Positions 17,411 through 24,918 of a stretch of 64,000 nt of DNA are shown in pieces. Within the stretch, counting starts at the first letter, position 1, and every line of letters begins with the position of its first letter. The position numbers were made by a program, and so were the translations under genes. The DNA is taken from positions 1,737,501 through 1,801,500 of the forward strand of contig NZ_LBIA02000001.1 of assembly GCF_001006325.2 (NCBI RefSeq). The letters run 5' to 3'. Source of the stretch: Afipia massiliensis. GTDB taxonomy: Bacteria > Pseudomonadota > Alphaproteobacteria > Rhizobiales > Xanthobacteraceae. The notes under the pieces were generated by a model that was not told the origin of the DNA, made no database searches, and was given only the letters and a program-made list of their open reading frames with translations.

Positions 17411-17757
17411 GGCTTCGGCAACAAACTACGCGCCGCAGCATCGGCCACATACGTTTCCGCTCTCTTCTTATGATGTTTGAAACGCGATGTGTGTGCCTCT
17501 ATGCGGAGATGTCTCTTCAAATCGGCCTCTGAAAATCCTTCTCTTATCAGTCCGCCAAACGCCTCTTCTAAAAATGAGGAGCCGTATCCGGCGACATCGT
17601 CAAGAATGACGATCAATACCTCGCCTGATGCTTGCACTTCCTTCAGGGCGGGGATCAATTTTTCTTCGCGAAACGCTTGACCACTAAACTCGCCGTTCCT
17701 TCGGTATCGAGGTCCGGGATATCGGCTAAAATCTGTGGCGATTGAAAGCGTTCGCAT
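17407..17757 (-). CDS. STAS-like domain (DUF4325) protein
   Basis: I use the ATG at 17757 because GAGGA sits five bases before it; an ATG 30 bases upstream has no RBS. The 116-residue product carries the DUF4325 signature: FSRYPGPRYRRNGEFSGQAF followed by VLIVILDDVAGYGSSFLEEAF and GGLIREG. This fold resembles the anti-anti-sigma STAS domain, which is phosphorylated or bound by GHKL kinases in partner-switching systems. The upstream gene encodes exactly such a GHKL ATPase (11-base gap), and the downstream gene a membrane-anchored protein (ATGA overlap). The canonical phosphorylated serine would be within GYGSSFLEE. Function of the cassette unknown. Confidence 0.75.
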   Translation of the reverse strand: MRTLSIATDFSRYPGPRYRRNGEFSGQAFREEKLIPALKEVQASGEVLIVILDDVAGYGSSFLEEAFGGLIREGFSEADLKRHLRIEAHTSRFKHHKKRAETYVADAAARSLLPKP

Positions 17758-17768
17758 TTTATCCTCTT

Positions 17769-18917
17769 CTACACTTGAATTCGCCATTCAATCAGCGTGC
17801 CGCCGATGGAATGCTCATAGTTCCTGCTCACAACTTTCTTCCCGCGTTCCCAAATATATTCGCCCCTGTTGCTTAGAATTCTCAACCGCCCCTCTCTTGC
17901 GCGCTCGGCTACTTCTAACATGGTATGTAAACCCTTCCCATGCTGCGGGAGGCCGGTTTTAGTTTTTGAAATCTTCATGGCAAGTCTGATGCTTATATCA
18001 TCTCTAACCGTCCCGATTTCTCCGCTCCCGGAAAAACGTCGCAGAAGCTTTTCAAGCATCCCCCAATGCTCCCATTGGGGGAGACTAACGGGAATAGAAA
18101 CGCCTTGATCATATACCGCTACCGTGACCGTCTTTAAATTGGTGTCGATAGCACCCGTCATCCACCATCTGCGCAGGATTGGAAAATCCCATGTCTGCGA
18201 AGGCGGGTATGCCCACATATGAGAATTGAGCGCGGCTTCGAGCATTCCACCGTAGGGCTCAGCGTACAGTAAGCGATCACGCTCATCTGGCGGCAGTAAG
18301 CTTCCCAGATGCTCTTGTAGGCGACCGAGAGCCTCTCCTTCGACTTTTTCGCCGGAAAGAAACTTCAAAACCCTTATGTGCTGCTGACCGTCATCTCCGA
18401 CGGCGTGTGGCTGCATCTCTAACAACTCATGAAAGCCAACAGAACGTAAGACCCTCATCACGTCTGGGTTCCAAAGATGCTCGTCAACAGTATGTGGCTT
18501 GTAACCGAGAATATGCTTCCGTCGATCATAGATCGATGCAAGCACTAAGGCAGCAGTAGGCGAGATCATCGTAGCTGGCTTGAAGTCGAAATACGTTTCG
18601 ATCCTGTGCGATCCGCGCTTCCTGATTGGAGGTAATCTTCGTTTTTGTACTGCATCCTGCCAAAGAGACCGCCGCATGCCTTCCAAAAAAGCCAAAGTTT
18701 CTTCAGTGTTGTTGTCCAAACAAAAGGTCGCGGGCATCGGTTTAGAGCTATATGCCCAAGCTCTTCGATAAGTTCCGTCTCTAAAGACCATCACTTTTTT
18801 TGGAGAAGAACCGGCGCGCTTTGCGCGCTTCCATTCTTTCCAAACTTGCGATCTCCAAAGACACCAATTTGCGTGTTCCTTGAGATGATTTCGTTGCCTT
18901 GGTGTGGTGTAGCGCAA
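17769..18917 (-). CDS. GHKL (histidine-kinase-like) ATPase, first gene of GHKL-STAS cassette
   Basis: TTG start at 18917 with GGAGAAG about seven bases upstream; 382 residues. The C-terminal half is a GHKL ATPase: N box MLEAALNSHMWAY (E227, N231), G1 box VYDQGVSIP (D270, G272), G2 box HGKGLHTM (G327, G329) and the final GGTLIEW (371-378). There is no phospho-acceptor histidine domain or receiver partner, so it is not an ordinary sensor kinase but like anti-sigma-type GHKL proteins. Residues about 115-168 (ISPTAALVLASIYDR ... VMRVLRSVGFHELLEM) look like an additional degenerate STAS-like unit. It heads an operon with a DUF4325 protein and a membrane protein, next to a restriction enzyme gene in a mobile element. 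Confidence 0.7.
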   Translation of the reverse strand: MRYTTPRQRNHLKEHANWCLWRSQVWKEWKRAKRAGSSPKKVMVFRDGTYRRAWAYSSKPMPATFCLDNNTEETLAFLEGMRRSLWQDAVQKRRLPPIRKRGSHRIETYFDFKPATMISPTAALVLASIYDRRKHILGYKPHTVDEHLWNPDVMRVLRSVGFHELLEMQPHAVGDDGQQHIRVLKFLSGEKVEGEALGRLQEHLGSLLPPDERDRLLYAEPYGGMLEAALNSHMWAYPPSQTWDFPILRRWWMTGAIDTNLKTVTVAVYDQGVSIPVSLPQWEHWGMLEKLLRRFSGSGEIGTVRDDISIRLAMKISKTKTGLPQHGKGLHTMLEVAERAREGRLRILSNRGEYIWERGKKVVSRNYEHSIGGTLIEWRIQV

Positions 18918-19025
18918 GGCACTCTTCTCCGATCAATTGCTGGTGCGGGTCGACATTCGAGCCCGGTTAAGAGCAAGGTGTTAGATGGCAATTTGATTAT
19001 GCGCGGTTTCGCGCGCTTTTCCTCA

Positions 19026-22000
19026 TTAGCCCTCGACCACAGCGTCTGGATGCCCCGCCGCAAGCGCGTTCATGTAGGCGAGGCAAAGGTCGCGAGAGCG
19101 GTAGCGATCCCAGACGTCCGTTTCCTCGCGGTGGACGATAGGAAAAGTGGAGTAGACGTAGCTCACATCGTCTCGGTCCAGAACTCCGTAGAGATGGAAA
19201 AAGAGCGCGTCGAGCTTCGCCCGCAGGTGCAGTCGGCGCTCTTCGTCCCAGATGAAGGGCGGCTTTACTAAGCCATCGGCTTCCACATATCCAATAGCGC
19301 TGGCAAAGGGGGCCATGTCTTGCGCTGTATAGGTGAGTTCAAGCACCGCATCACGCACGATCCTGCCTGCCGTCATGTTTCCGAACTTCACACGGTCGAA
19401 GGCTTCTTGCGGGACCACCGGAAGCTGTTCGACGATGTACCAACTCGCGTGGTTGCCTAGAATTTTAGTTCTTGCAATGAAATCAGTCATCGCCGAGTTC
19501 AGGTTCGCCAGTAGTAGCGTCTGAGCGTTGGCTCGCTCGGTCGGATCGGTGATCTGCATTTGTATCAGTGGTAGCGTATGACCAGCTGCGTAAGGCGGCA
19601 ACAAGGAGGAAATGATCGAGCGTGCGTTAGTCGTGGACGTTACGTCCTTAATAGCGATCTCTACAGACAGCGGGATCGCCTCCCGCACATAATATCGCGG
19701 CTCAGGATAGAAGCTGGGGTCCAGATGCTCCTCAAGCGTTGTCTCAAGTCCCTGCCCCGAGCGGTGGACGTTCTTGGCGACGACGACGATCCCGGACGCG
19801 CGATGGTCATATGCCTGCACCATCTTGCCTTCGTATAGCGGCACCCAGTCGCCTTCCGCATTGCGGAAGCGGTGGCCTCCGATTGGATATGCTCCCTCTC
19901 GGCTTTCAAGCTCATTCCGGGTACGGAACATGGCGCTGTCATTCGCCATGTGGAACATCGTTGTGTATTTTACGGGCCAAGCCCGTGTTTCGTCACCGTT
20001 CGAACGATCAACGAGAATAGGGTATCGACTATAAATCTGCGTCGAGATGTCTTTGTCACGCCCGGCTCTGTAAATGGGTGCAGTGTGACTATTCGGGTTG
20101 ACGTGCTCGAAGTGTTCGAGGGTCATTCCGAAGACCGTGCCGTCTTGCTCAAGCTCGCCGACGTCACGCACGAATGACGCGAACTTGCAGCCGTCGAAGG
20201 CCGTCGCAACTGGCGAGAAGACTAGCACGCAGAACTTGAACCTGTAGTAGACATCGGGGAAGAACAGTTTGCCGTCGCGCCGTTTATTGAAGAAGTCATA
20301 GACGCACTTGGCTGTCTTGTTCTCCATGAGGCCGGAAAAGAACCTCTGCGAATTCGTCTCAGTCGCAATACCAGACGGGACAAGTAGGCCTACCATTCCG
20401 TCCGGTTTACACAGATGCTTGGCTCGTTCAATGAACAGCGAGTTGATGTTCGTGTCCCCGCCCGACAGCAACGGGTAATCCCTACCCTCACGGGCCATAC
20501 GACTGGCGGTTTCGGCGCGATTACTGGCCTTGTCAAAATCGGCTGTTAGCGGATCGGCCTCATTGACCAGCCGCTCGATGAGCTTTTTTCGATCAGCCGC
20601 ACGAGGGGCAAGGGCAATCGCGGGTCTGCGGGCGGCGAACCATTCCACCTGCTGGAGTTTTATCCGGTCCCAAGGCGGGTTGCCTACAATGGCATCGAAC
20701 CCGCCATTCAGCCCATCGGCCTCCCAATCAGTCCAGACACCGGGAAATGTTACTTGCCAGTGCAAAAACCGCTCTTCTTTGATGAGTTCACGCACAGCAT
20801 TGAGGATTGGTAGGAAATTCGGCGTGTCGCGTCCCACACGGATTTCGGTTCGCCCCATTGCAATTTCTACCGGATCGCCAAATTGCCCGTCGAAGAAATG
20901 CTTGATCAGCGCCACGCTCTGACGGTCGCGCAGGTTCAGCCAGTCGAGGGCGTGGATAAAAGATAACAAGGCCGAAAGCGGTCTGGTCATCTCGGTGATT
21001 TGATCGAATATGTGTGATGACTTTTCGGCTTCCGCGATCTCAGCGTCGGTTAGCCCCTCAACAAGCTGCATTTGCGCCGCTGACTGGATGGCGGATCGGA
21101 TTGGGCCATGCAGCACCAACGGTGATCCATACCGAGTGACCTTCTCAATCCCGGCCTTGACCCAGGAACCGAACAGGCTGTCCCCAACCCGCAAGTGGTG
21201 ATCGAGAAAGCTCAGAGGTGCGCCTACGGTGAAGGTGTGGAGCCACAGAGCCACCTTCGCCAATTCAACAGCCATAGGGTTCTTGTCGACCCCGTACACA
21301 CAGCGCTTGAGCACCATGCGGCGGATGATGTGACGGTCGTCAAGCTGGTCTTCATCGACGCTCCAGCCTCGCGCCTCAGCGTTGCCCATAATCGTGTTGC
21401 GGATCGCCTCGATGCGCTCGGCGAGTGGCGAGATATAATCTCCCCAAGTCACCTGCGCTTCGGCCTCGGCCATCGCGTCAATGATCTGATCGGTTATCTT
21501 GTCCACCACGCTGACGAGAAAGTGGCCCGATCCCATTGCCGGATCGCATATCTTGAGTTCAAGAAGCCGCATTGCCGGGTCTAGACGTGTCAGGCCGCCC
21601 ATGCGCCGACTGCGAGGGGGCTGTGCCTCAAGCTCGGCAACCTTCGCCGTAAATGCCGCCAGATGGCGGTTCACAAGTGGTTCCAGCGTTTCGTCGAGGA
21701 TTAGGTCAACTAGATCGTCCGGGGTGTAGTAGCTACCCGATCCCTTGCGAGCGAAGATGTTGGGGCGAATGAGGACGTCACCATCCTCACGGACGATCTC
21801 ATGTTCGAGCAGGCGCTCATAAATCGAACCCAGCTGCTGCACGCTCAAATCGCGGTAGTTGATATAGCGCCGTCCCTGCTCGGATTTTACGAAGGACAGG
21901 GTGTCGACGACGTTCGCAATTAGAGTGTCTCCGAGCCGTATTTCGTTGAGCAGCGGGGTACGATCCTGATTGAACAGGCCTCCGTTGTAGGGAGGCAGGC

Positions 22001-23093
22001 CGATGTCGGCATCGCCCTTATCAATGGCGCGGCAGAGGTCATCGAGAACCGACCAATATCGGGCGGCGGTGGTCGAGAAGGCATCACCGGCATCCATCCG
22101 CTTGCCCACATCAAGGCGAACCCGCTCGCGCAAGCCGTAGTCCTCATACCGGCGCTCGTGAACCGGCAGGAGGTCTCTGTCTTCGGCATAAAGGATGAAC
22201 AACAGTCGATAGAGTAGGACCAGCGCCGCATCCCGCACATCGTTGAGCGGCGCGGCTGGAGCTGCCGCTGCAATGCCACGTGCGAGTTCGGGGAAAGCGA
22301 AGCCGAACACCAAATCAGAGAGGTTCTGAGCAACCCGTTCTTCATAGAACCTTCCCTCATCGAGGGCTCGCTGATGGAAAGTTCGGTGATCGGGGCTAGG
22401 CAAAAATGCCTGACGCCGGAACACAAGGACGAACACTTTGAACCAGTGATGCTGCTCGTCGCTGGTAAGTTTGAACAATCCCTCATTATGCCCGGGGACC
22501 CCGATGACGGCCGCAAGATCGATCTCGAAGAATTGCTCAGCAACCGACCGAGCGCCGGAGTAATAAAGTCGCCAGCGGGCACCGTTGGTCAGAATACCCC
22601 ATCGCAGCTTTCCGCTGGTCAAATCATCAACCCGGCGCAGATATCGCAACATCTGAGTAGACGGAGCCGTTACCTCATCGCGTTGATCAGAACGGCGGTC
22701 GAGGGGGCGGTTCCAGCGCTTGCTTTCAACGATAGCCGCGCCCAACTCATACCGCCGCCATTCCTCTGCGTGCTCGACGGCCCTCTCTTTTGCGGGGGCG
22801 TCTGCAAACAGCAACCCATCAGGCACGTCCTGGCGGCCCTTCGTAGTCAGGTTTTGTTGCTTCAAACTGTCTGCCCACCCGAGGAGTGCAAGCACCCGCC
22901 AGATTAGATCATCCTCAGTATGGGTCTCGTTGGGGGTCTGGGCGGTGGGAAAACGGGCGAAAACGCCTGCGATGTCGTCGCGTAGCTTTAGGAGTTCTGC
23001 ATCGCCTAACGCTAACCAGTCTGGCAGGTCTGTGATTGCCCCCTCAATAAAAGCATTGGAGAAAAGGCTCCCCTGAAAACCACCTGAAGCCAA
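19026..23093 (-). CDS. Single-chain Eco57I-like (type IIG/IIL-like) restriction-modification enzyme
   Basis: TTG start at 23093 after GGCGGGG; 1355 residues. An N-terminal PD-(D/E)XK-type nuclease is suggested by VPDGLLF (D92) and AAIVESKRW (E123, K125). A helical connector follows, with YYTPDDLVDLIL (455-466) leading into an N6-adenine methyltransferase: motif I CDPAMGSGHFLV (516-527) and motif IV NPPWDR (805-810). The last 500 residues form the target-recognition part. Such chains methylate one strand of host DNA and cut unmodified DNA. No separate specificity, helicase, DISARM or BREX genes are nearby. PglX-like alternatives are less likely because of the ExK motif. A 22-bp inverted repeat 33 bases before the start may be its operator. 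Confidence 0.8.
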   Translation of the reverse strand: MASGGFQGSLFSNAFIEGAITDLPDWLALGDAELLKLRDDIAGVFARFPTAQTPNETHTEDDLIWRVLALLGWADSLKQQNLTTKGRQDVPDGLLFADAPAKERAVEHAEEWRRYELGAAIVESKRWNRPLDRRSDQRDEVTAPSTQMLRYLRRVDDLTSGKLRWGILTNGARWRLYYSGARSVAEQFFEIDLAAVIGVPGHNEGLFKLTSDEQHHWFKVFVLVFRRQAFLPSPDHRTFHQRALDEGRFYEERVAQNLSDLVFGFAFPELARGIAAAAPAAPLNDVRDAALVLLYRLLFILYAEDRDLLPVHERRYEDYGLRERVRLDVGKRMDAGDAFSTTAARYWSVLDDLCRAIDKGDADIGLPPYNGGLFNQDRTPLLNEIRLGDTLIANVVDTLSFVKSEQGRRYINYRDLSVQQLGSIYERLLEHEIVREDGDVLIRPNIFARKGSGSYYTPDDLVDLILDETLEPLVNRHLAAFTAKVAELEAQPPRSRRMGGLTRLDPAMRLLELKICDPAMGSGHFLVSVVDKITDQIIDAMAEAEAQVTWGDYISPLAERIEAIRNTIMGNAEARGWSVDEDQLDDRHIIRRMVLKRCVYGVDKNPMAVELAKVALWLHTFTVGAPLSFLDHHLRVGDSLFGSWVKAGIEKVTRYGSPLVLHGPIRSAIQSAAQMQLVEGLTDAEIAEAEKSSHIFDQITEMTRPLSALLSFIHALDWLNLRDRQSVALIKHFFDGQFGDPVEIAMGRTEIRVGRDTPNFLPILNAVRELIKEERFLHWQVTFPGVWTDWEADGLNGGFDAIVGNPPWDRIKLQQVEWFAARRPAIALAPRAADRKKLIERLVNEADPLTADFDKASNRAETASRMAREGRDYPLLSGGDTNINSLFIERAKHLCKPDGMVGLLVPSGIATETNSQRFFSGLMENKTAKCVYDFFNKRRDGKLFFPDVYYRFKFCVLVFSPVATAFDGCKFASFVRDVGELEQDGTVFGMTLEHFEHVNPNSHTAPIYRAGRDKDISTQIYSRYPILVDRSNGDETRAWPVKYTTMFHMANDSAMFRTRNELESREGAYPIGGHRFRNAEGDWVPLYEGKMVQAYDHRASGIVVVAKNVHRSGQGLETTLEEHLDPSFYPEPRYYVREAIPLSVEIAIKDVTSTTNARSIISSLLPPYAAGHTLPLIQMQITDPTERANAQTLLLANLNSAMTDFIARTKILGNHASWYIVEQLPVVPQEAFDRVKFGNMTAGRIVRDAVLELTYTAQDMAPFASAIGYVEADGLVKPPFIWDEERRLHLRAKLDALFFHLYGVLDRDDVSYVYSTFPIVHREETDVWDRYRSRDLCLAYMNALAAGHPDAVVEG

Positions 23094-23125
23094 GTTTGTA
23101 CCCCGCCTAATTCGCTGTCCCGCGC

Positions 23126-23147
23126 TTCTAGATACCGCAGTCTAGAA
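23126..23147. promoter_or_regulatory. Operator-like inverted repeat upstream of the R-M gene
   Basis: TTCTAGA (23126-23132) and TCTAGAA (23141-23147) form a perfect 7-bp inverted repeat with an 8-base spacer, 33-54 bases upstream of the restriction-modification start codon. Dyads of this size and place are bound by XRE-type control proteins of R-M systems, and an XRE gene lies next upstream on the same strand (23891-23466). Confidence 0.5.
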
Positions 23148-23465
23148 ATGGATCAAACGCTTCCTTGAAATGCAAAAATGGTAAGTGCTGTCAGGCGAAG
23201 TAAAGGACCGCATAATCGCATCTAGCGCCACCATCCAACCTATCAGCTCACCTTGAGCCAAGGCAGCCAGGACGAAATCACCCTCGCCCCATCGCCAAAT
23301 TGGGGCCCCATCACATTCGGACCCCAGTCATTGAGCCGTGGCGCAGCAGGTTGGACGAATGGTGAATTTCGGGCTCTGTGTTGATTTACGCCTTGAAATA
23401 TGGAGTTTCGGCGGGGAAAATTGGCTAGAAATTTTGTAGGCGATTTTCTTCAAAAATGCGTCGAT
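23148..23465. other. Non-coding gap between XRE regulator and R-M gene
   Basis: About 320 bases without a supportable gene. It presumably holds the R-M promoter and any terminator of the XRE gene. No strong stem with a T tract was seen. Confidence 0.35.
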
Positions 23466-23891
23466 CTAGTGAGCTTTCCGATTTGCCTTCTTGGAAGAGC
23501 TTAGCGGTTTTGTCGACCTGCCCACTGGTGCTGCACCGGGGCTGCTGGACGCTTTCTTACCGCGGCTTGAAAGCGCGGCATCCAAAATGGACTTTACCCA
23601 GATCAGGTCGGCCTCATCAAGTTGAGCCAACGCAGCGGAAATCTGTCCGTAAGCACCTCGGCTCATTGAGCCGGTCGGCAGATCGCTAGTGAACAGCTCG
23701 GCTGGGTCAATTTTCAGAGCTTCGGCCAAACGCTCGATAGCGGGAAAGCGCGCCCCTGTAGCTCCGACCTCCAGCTTGGAAATCATGTCCACGCTCAGTC
23801 CTGCTGCCTCGGCAAGCGCTTCCTGAGTATGCCCTAACCGCCTTCGGTGAGCTGCAAGTAGCCGCCCAAATCTTTTCCGTAGGTCCGCCAT
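23466..23891 (-). CDS. XRE-family helix-turn-helix regulator
   Basis: The 141-residue protein opens with an XRE/Cro-CI helix-turn-helix (about residues 6-65): FGRLLAAHRRRLGHTQEALA, then EAAGLSVDMISKLEVGATG, then FPAIERLAEALKIDPAELF. The second half (YGQISAALAQLDEADLIWVKSI) is a short helix region followed by a Ser/Lys-rich tail. It lies upstream of the restriction-modification gene in the same direction and is divergent from the membrane-protein gene at 24035. Two dyad clusters (23126-23147 and 23962-24023) are candidate binding sites. It is longer than classic R-M control proteins, so control of the R-M gene is only suggested by position. Confidence 0.75.
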   Translation of the reverse strand: MADLRKRFGRLLAAHRRRLGHTQEALAEAAGLSVDMISKLEVGATGARFPAIERLAEALKIDPAELFTSDLPTGSMSRGAYGQISAALAQLDEADLIWVKSILDAALSSRGKKASSSPGAAPVGRSTKPLSSSKKANRKAH

Positions 23892-23961
23892 CGTGCCTCC
23901 AAGCAGAGGTGTACGAGGCGGCTAAGAAAAGCGGCAGTGATTACAATTACTTGTAGATGTC

Positions 23962-24023
23962 TAATCCGTAATACATTTGCAATTAATTGCATTTGGATTA
24001 CGGTTTTTACGAAATCCGTAATC
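23962..24023. promoter_or_regulatory. Operator cluster: three ATCCGTAAT-type repeats and a palindrome
   Basis: AATCCGTAAT occurs at 23963-23972 and 24013-24022, and the inverse GGATTACGG at 23995-24003. GATTACGG (23996-24003) and CCGTAATC (24016-24023) form a perfect 8-bp inverted repeat. Between the first pair lies the perfect 14-bp palindrome TGCAATTAATTGCA (23978-23991). The cluster is in the divergent gap between the XRE gene (start 23891) and the membrane-protein gene (start 24035), the expected place for an autoregulatory operator. Confidence 0.6.
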
Positions 24024-24034
24024 GGGAGGAAGCA

Positions 24035-24628
24035 TTGCTGGAACTGTTTATTTTGTTGTTTCTTGGATCGCTGCTTGGCCTGTGCTTCGGTCTTCTCGGG
24101 CTGCTGTTCAAGCGAGTTCGCAGGTACGCCAGCGTTCTGAGTGGGATGTCGCTAGCAACCTTGATTTTCGCACTTGCAGCGAAGCCGGATGCGTTGGCGA
24201 AAAAGGACTTACAAAGCCAAACACAATCGCAAGGTCCAAATCCCGCCATTCAGCCTATCGATGTCCGGTTATTGGCGTGCGGAGCCAAGCCATGCCGCCA
24301 CATCGATGGTCGTTCGATTGTCGAAAATATCCAGCGTCAAATGCACCAAGCTCGAACGGACTGCCGGGAGGTCCGCGACGTGTTTTGGCTTCCCGACGCA
24401 AATCCAAACCTTATTGATCATCTCTGGACGATCTACATGGTCGTTTGTAGCGACGCGAAAGGCGACCAGCTCTATCAGGTCGTCCATGCTGCTGCAGACC
24501 GCGAGATCGTTATCCGCAAGTTCTCAGGCGACGCTATGGACACCAAGACAATCAAATCTGCACCATTCAATCAGTTGTTTTCCGTCAGCGAAGCAGCGCC
24601 GTTACAGTCGCCACTTTCGGGCCAATGA
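24035..24628 (+). CDS. Membrane protein of unknown function, divergent from XRE regulator
   Basis: I choose the TTG at 24035 because GGGAGGA ends four bases before it; an in-frame TTG at 23987 lies inside the operator cluster. The 197-residue product has two N-terminal hydrophobic helices (LFILLFLGSLLGLCFGLLGL and SGMSLATLIFALAA) joined by a basic loop (FKRVRRY), then a soluble domain of about 145 residues with cysteines in LACGAKPCRHIDG, DCREV and VVCSD. I recognise no family. It is the last gene before the right end of the integrative element. Being divergent from and probably controlled by the XRE protein, it may serve element maintenance or defence, but nothing in the sequence says how. 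Confidence 0.55.
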   Translation: MLELFILLFLGSLLGLCFGLLGLLFKRVRRYASVLSGMSLATLIFALAAKPDALAKKDLQSQTQSQGPNPAIQPIDVRLLACGAKPCRHIDGRSIVENIQRQMHQARTDCREVRDVFWLPDANPNLIDHLWTIYMVVCSDAKGDQLYQVVHAAADREIVIRKFSGDAMDTKTIKSAPFNQLFSVSEAAPLQSPLSGQ

Positions 24629-24641
24629 TCCCGAGCCTCCA

Positions 24642-24663
24642 CTGGTACAGAATTCTGGTACAG
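24642..24663 (+). repeat. Tandem CTGGTACAG repeats near right end of element
   Basis: CTGGTACAG is present at 24642-24650 and 24655-24663, 13 bases apart, and once at 11090-11098 near the other end. They lie about 85-105 bases inside the right att-like repeat, suitable for recombinase arm-type binding sites. Confidence 0.45.
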
Positions 24664-24746
24664 TTTCTTGCCAAAACCCGAACCGAGGAAAGGCGGTCTC
24701 CGCTTAACTCTCTGATATCATTATGGAGCGGATTTCTGGGTACTTC

Positions 24747-24763
24747 TCCCTCCCTCTCCGCCA
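24747..24763 (+). repeat. att-like direct repeat, copy 2 (tRNA-Ser 3' end)
   Basis: TCCCTCCCTCTCCGCCA, identical to 10998-11014. It marks the proposed right end of the element; the chromate operon starts about 155 bases further on. Upstream bases differ from copy 1, so identity is limited to the core, as expected for a recombinase crossover region in a tRNA 3' end. Confidence 0.6.
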
Positions 24764-24918
24764 ACAAATTTCCCCATGCGCGGTGCCGGGCTTCAGCCCA
24801 ACTAATCCGCAATTGACAAAATTGCACTCCTTGATTTTACTTCAAGCCATGGGGAAGCGATCTCCCCACAAGGCGACATGCCCAAGAATCGCGTCCCGTT
24901 TTTCAACAAGGACGCATC

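Larger units (their letters stand above)
10998..24763. mobile_element. Integrative element between two tRNA-Ser-like att copies
   Basis: About 13.8 kb bounded by identical 17-bp direct repeats, with a tyrosine recombinase just inside the left end, an excisionase-like HTH gene, a further recombinase pair, and cargo that is largely defence-like (restriction-modification enzyme, GHKL-STAS cassette, XRE regulator). CTGGTACAG motifs lie inside both ends. Genes at 11.1-14.1 kb are AT-richer than the flanking chromosome. Immediately right of it begins a chromate-resistance operon. The limits rest on the short repeats and gene content; the tRNA target itself is not in view. Confidence 0.6.

Noticed and set aside
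19026-23093. BREX pglX or DISARM methylase
   Set aside because: No pglZ, brxC, drmA or drmB genes nearby, and an ExK nuclease motif is present in the same chain.
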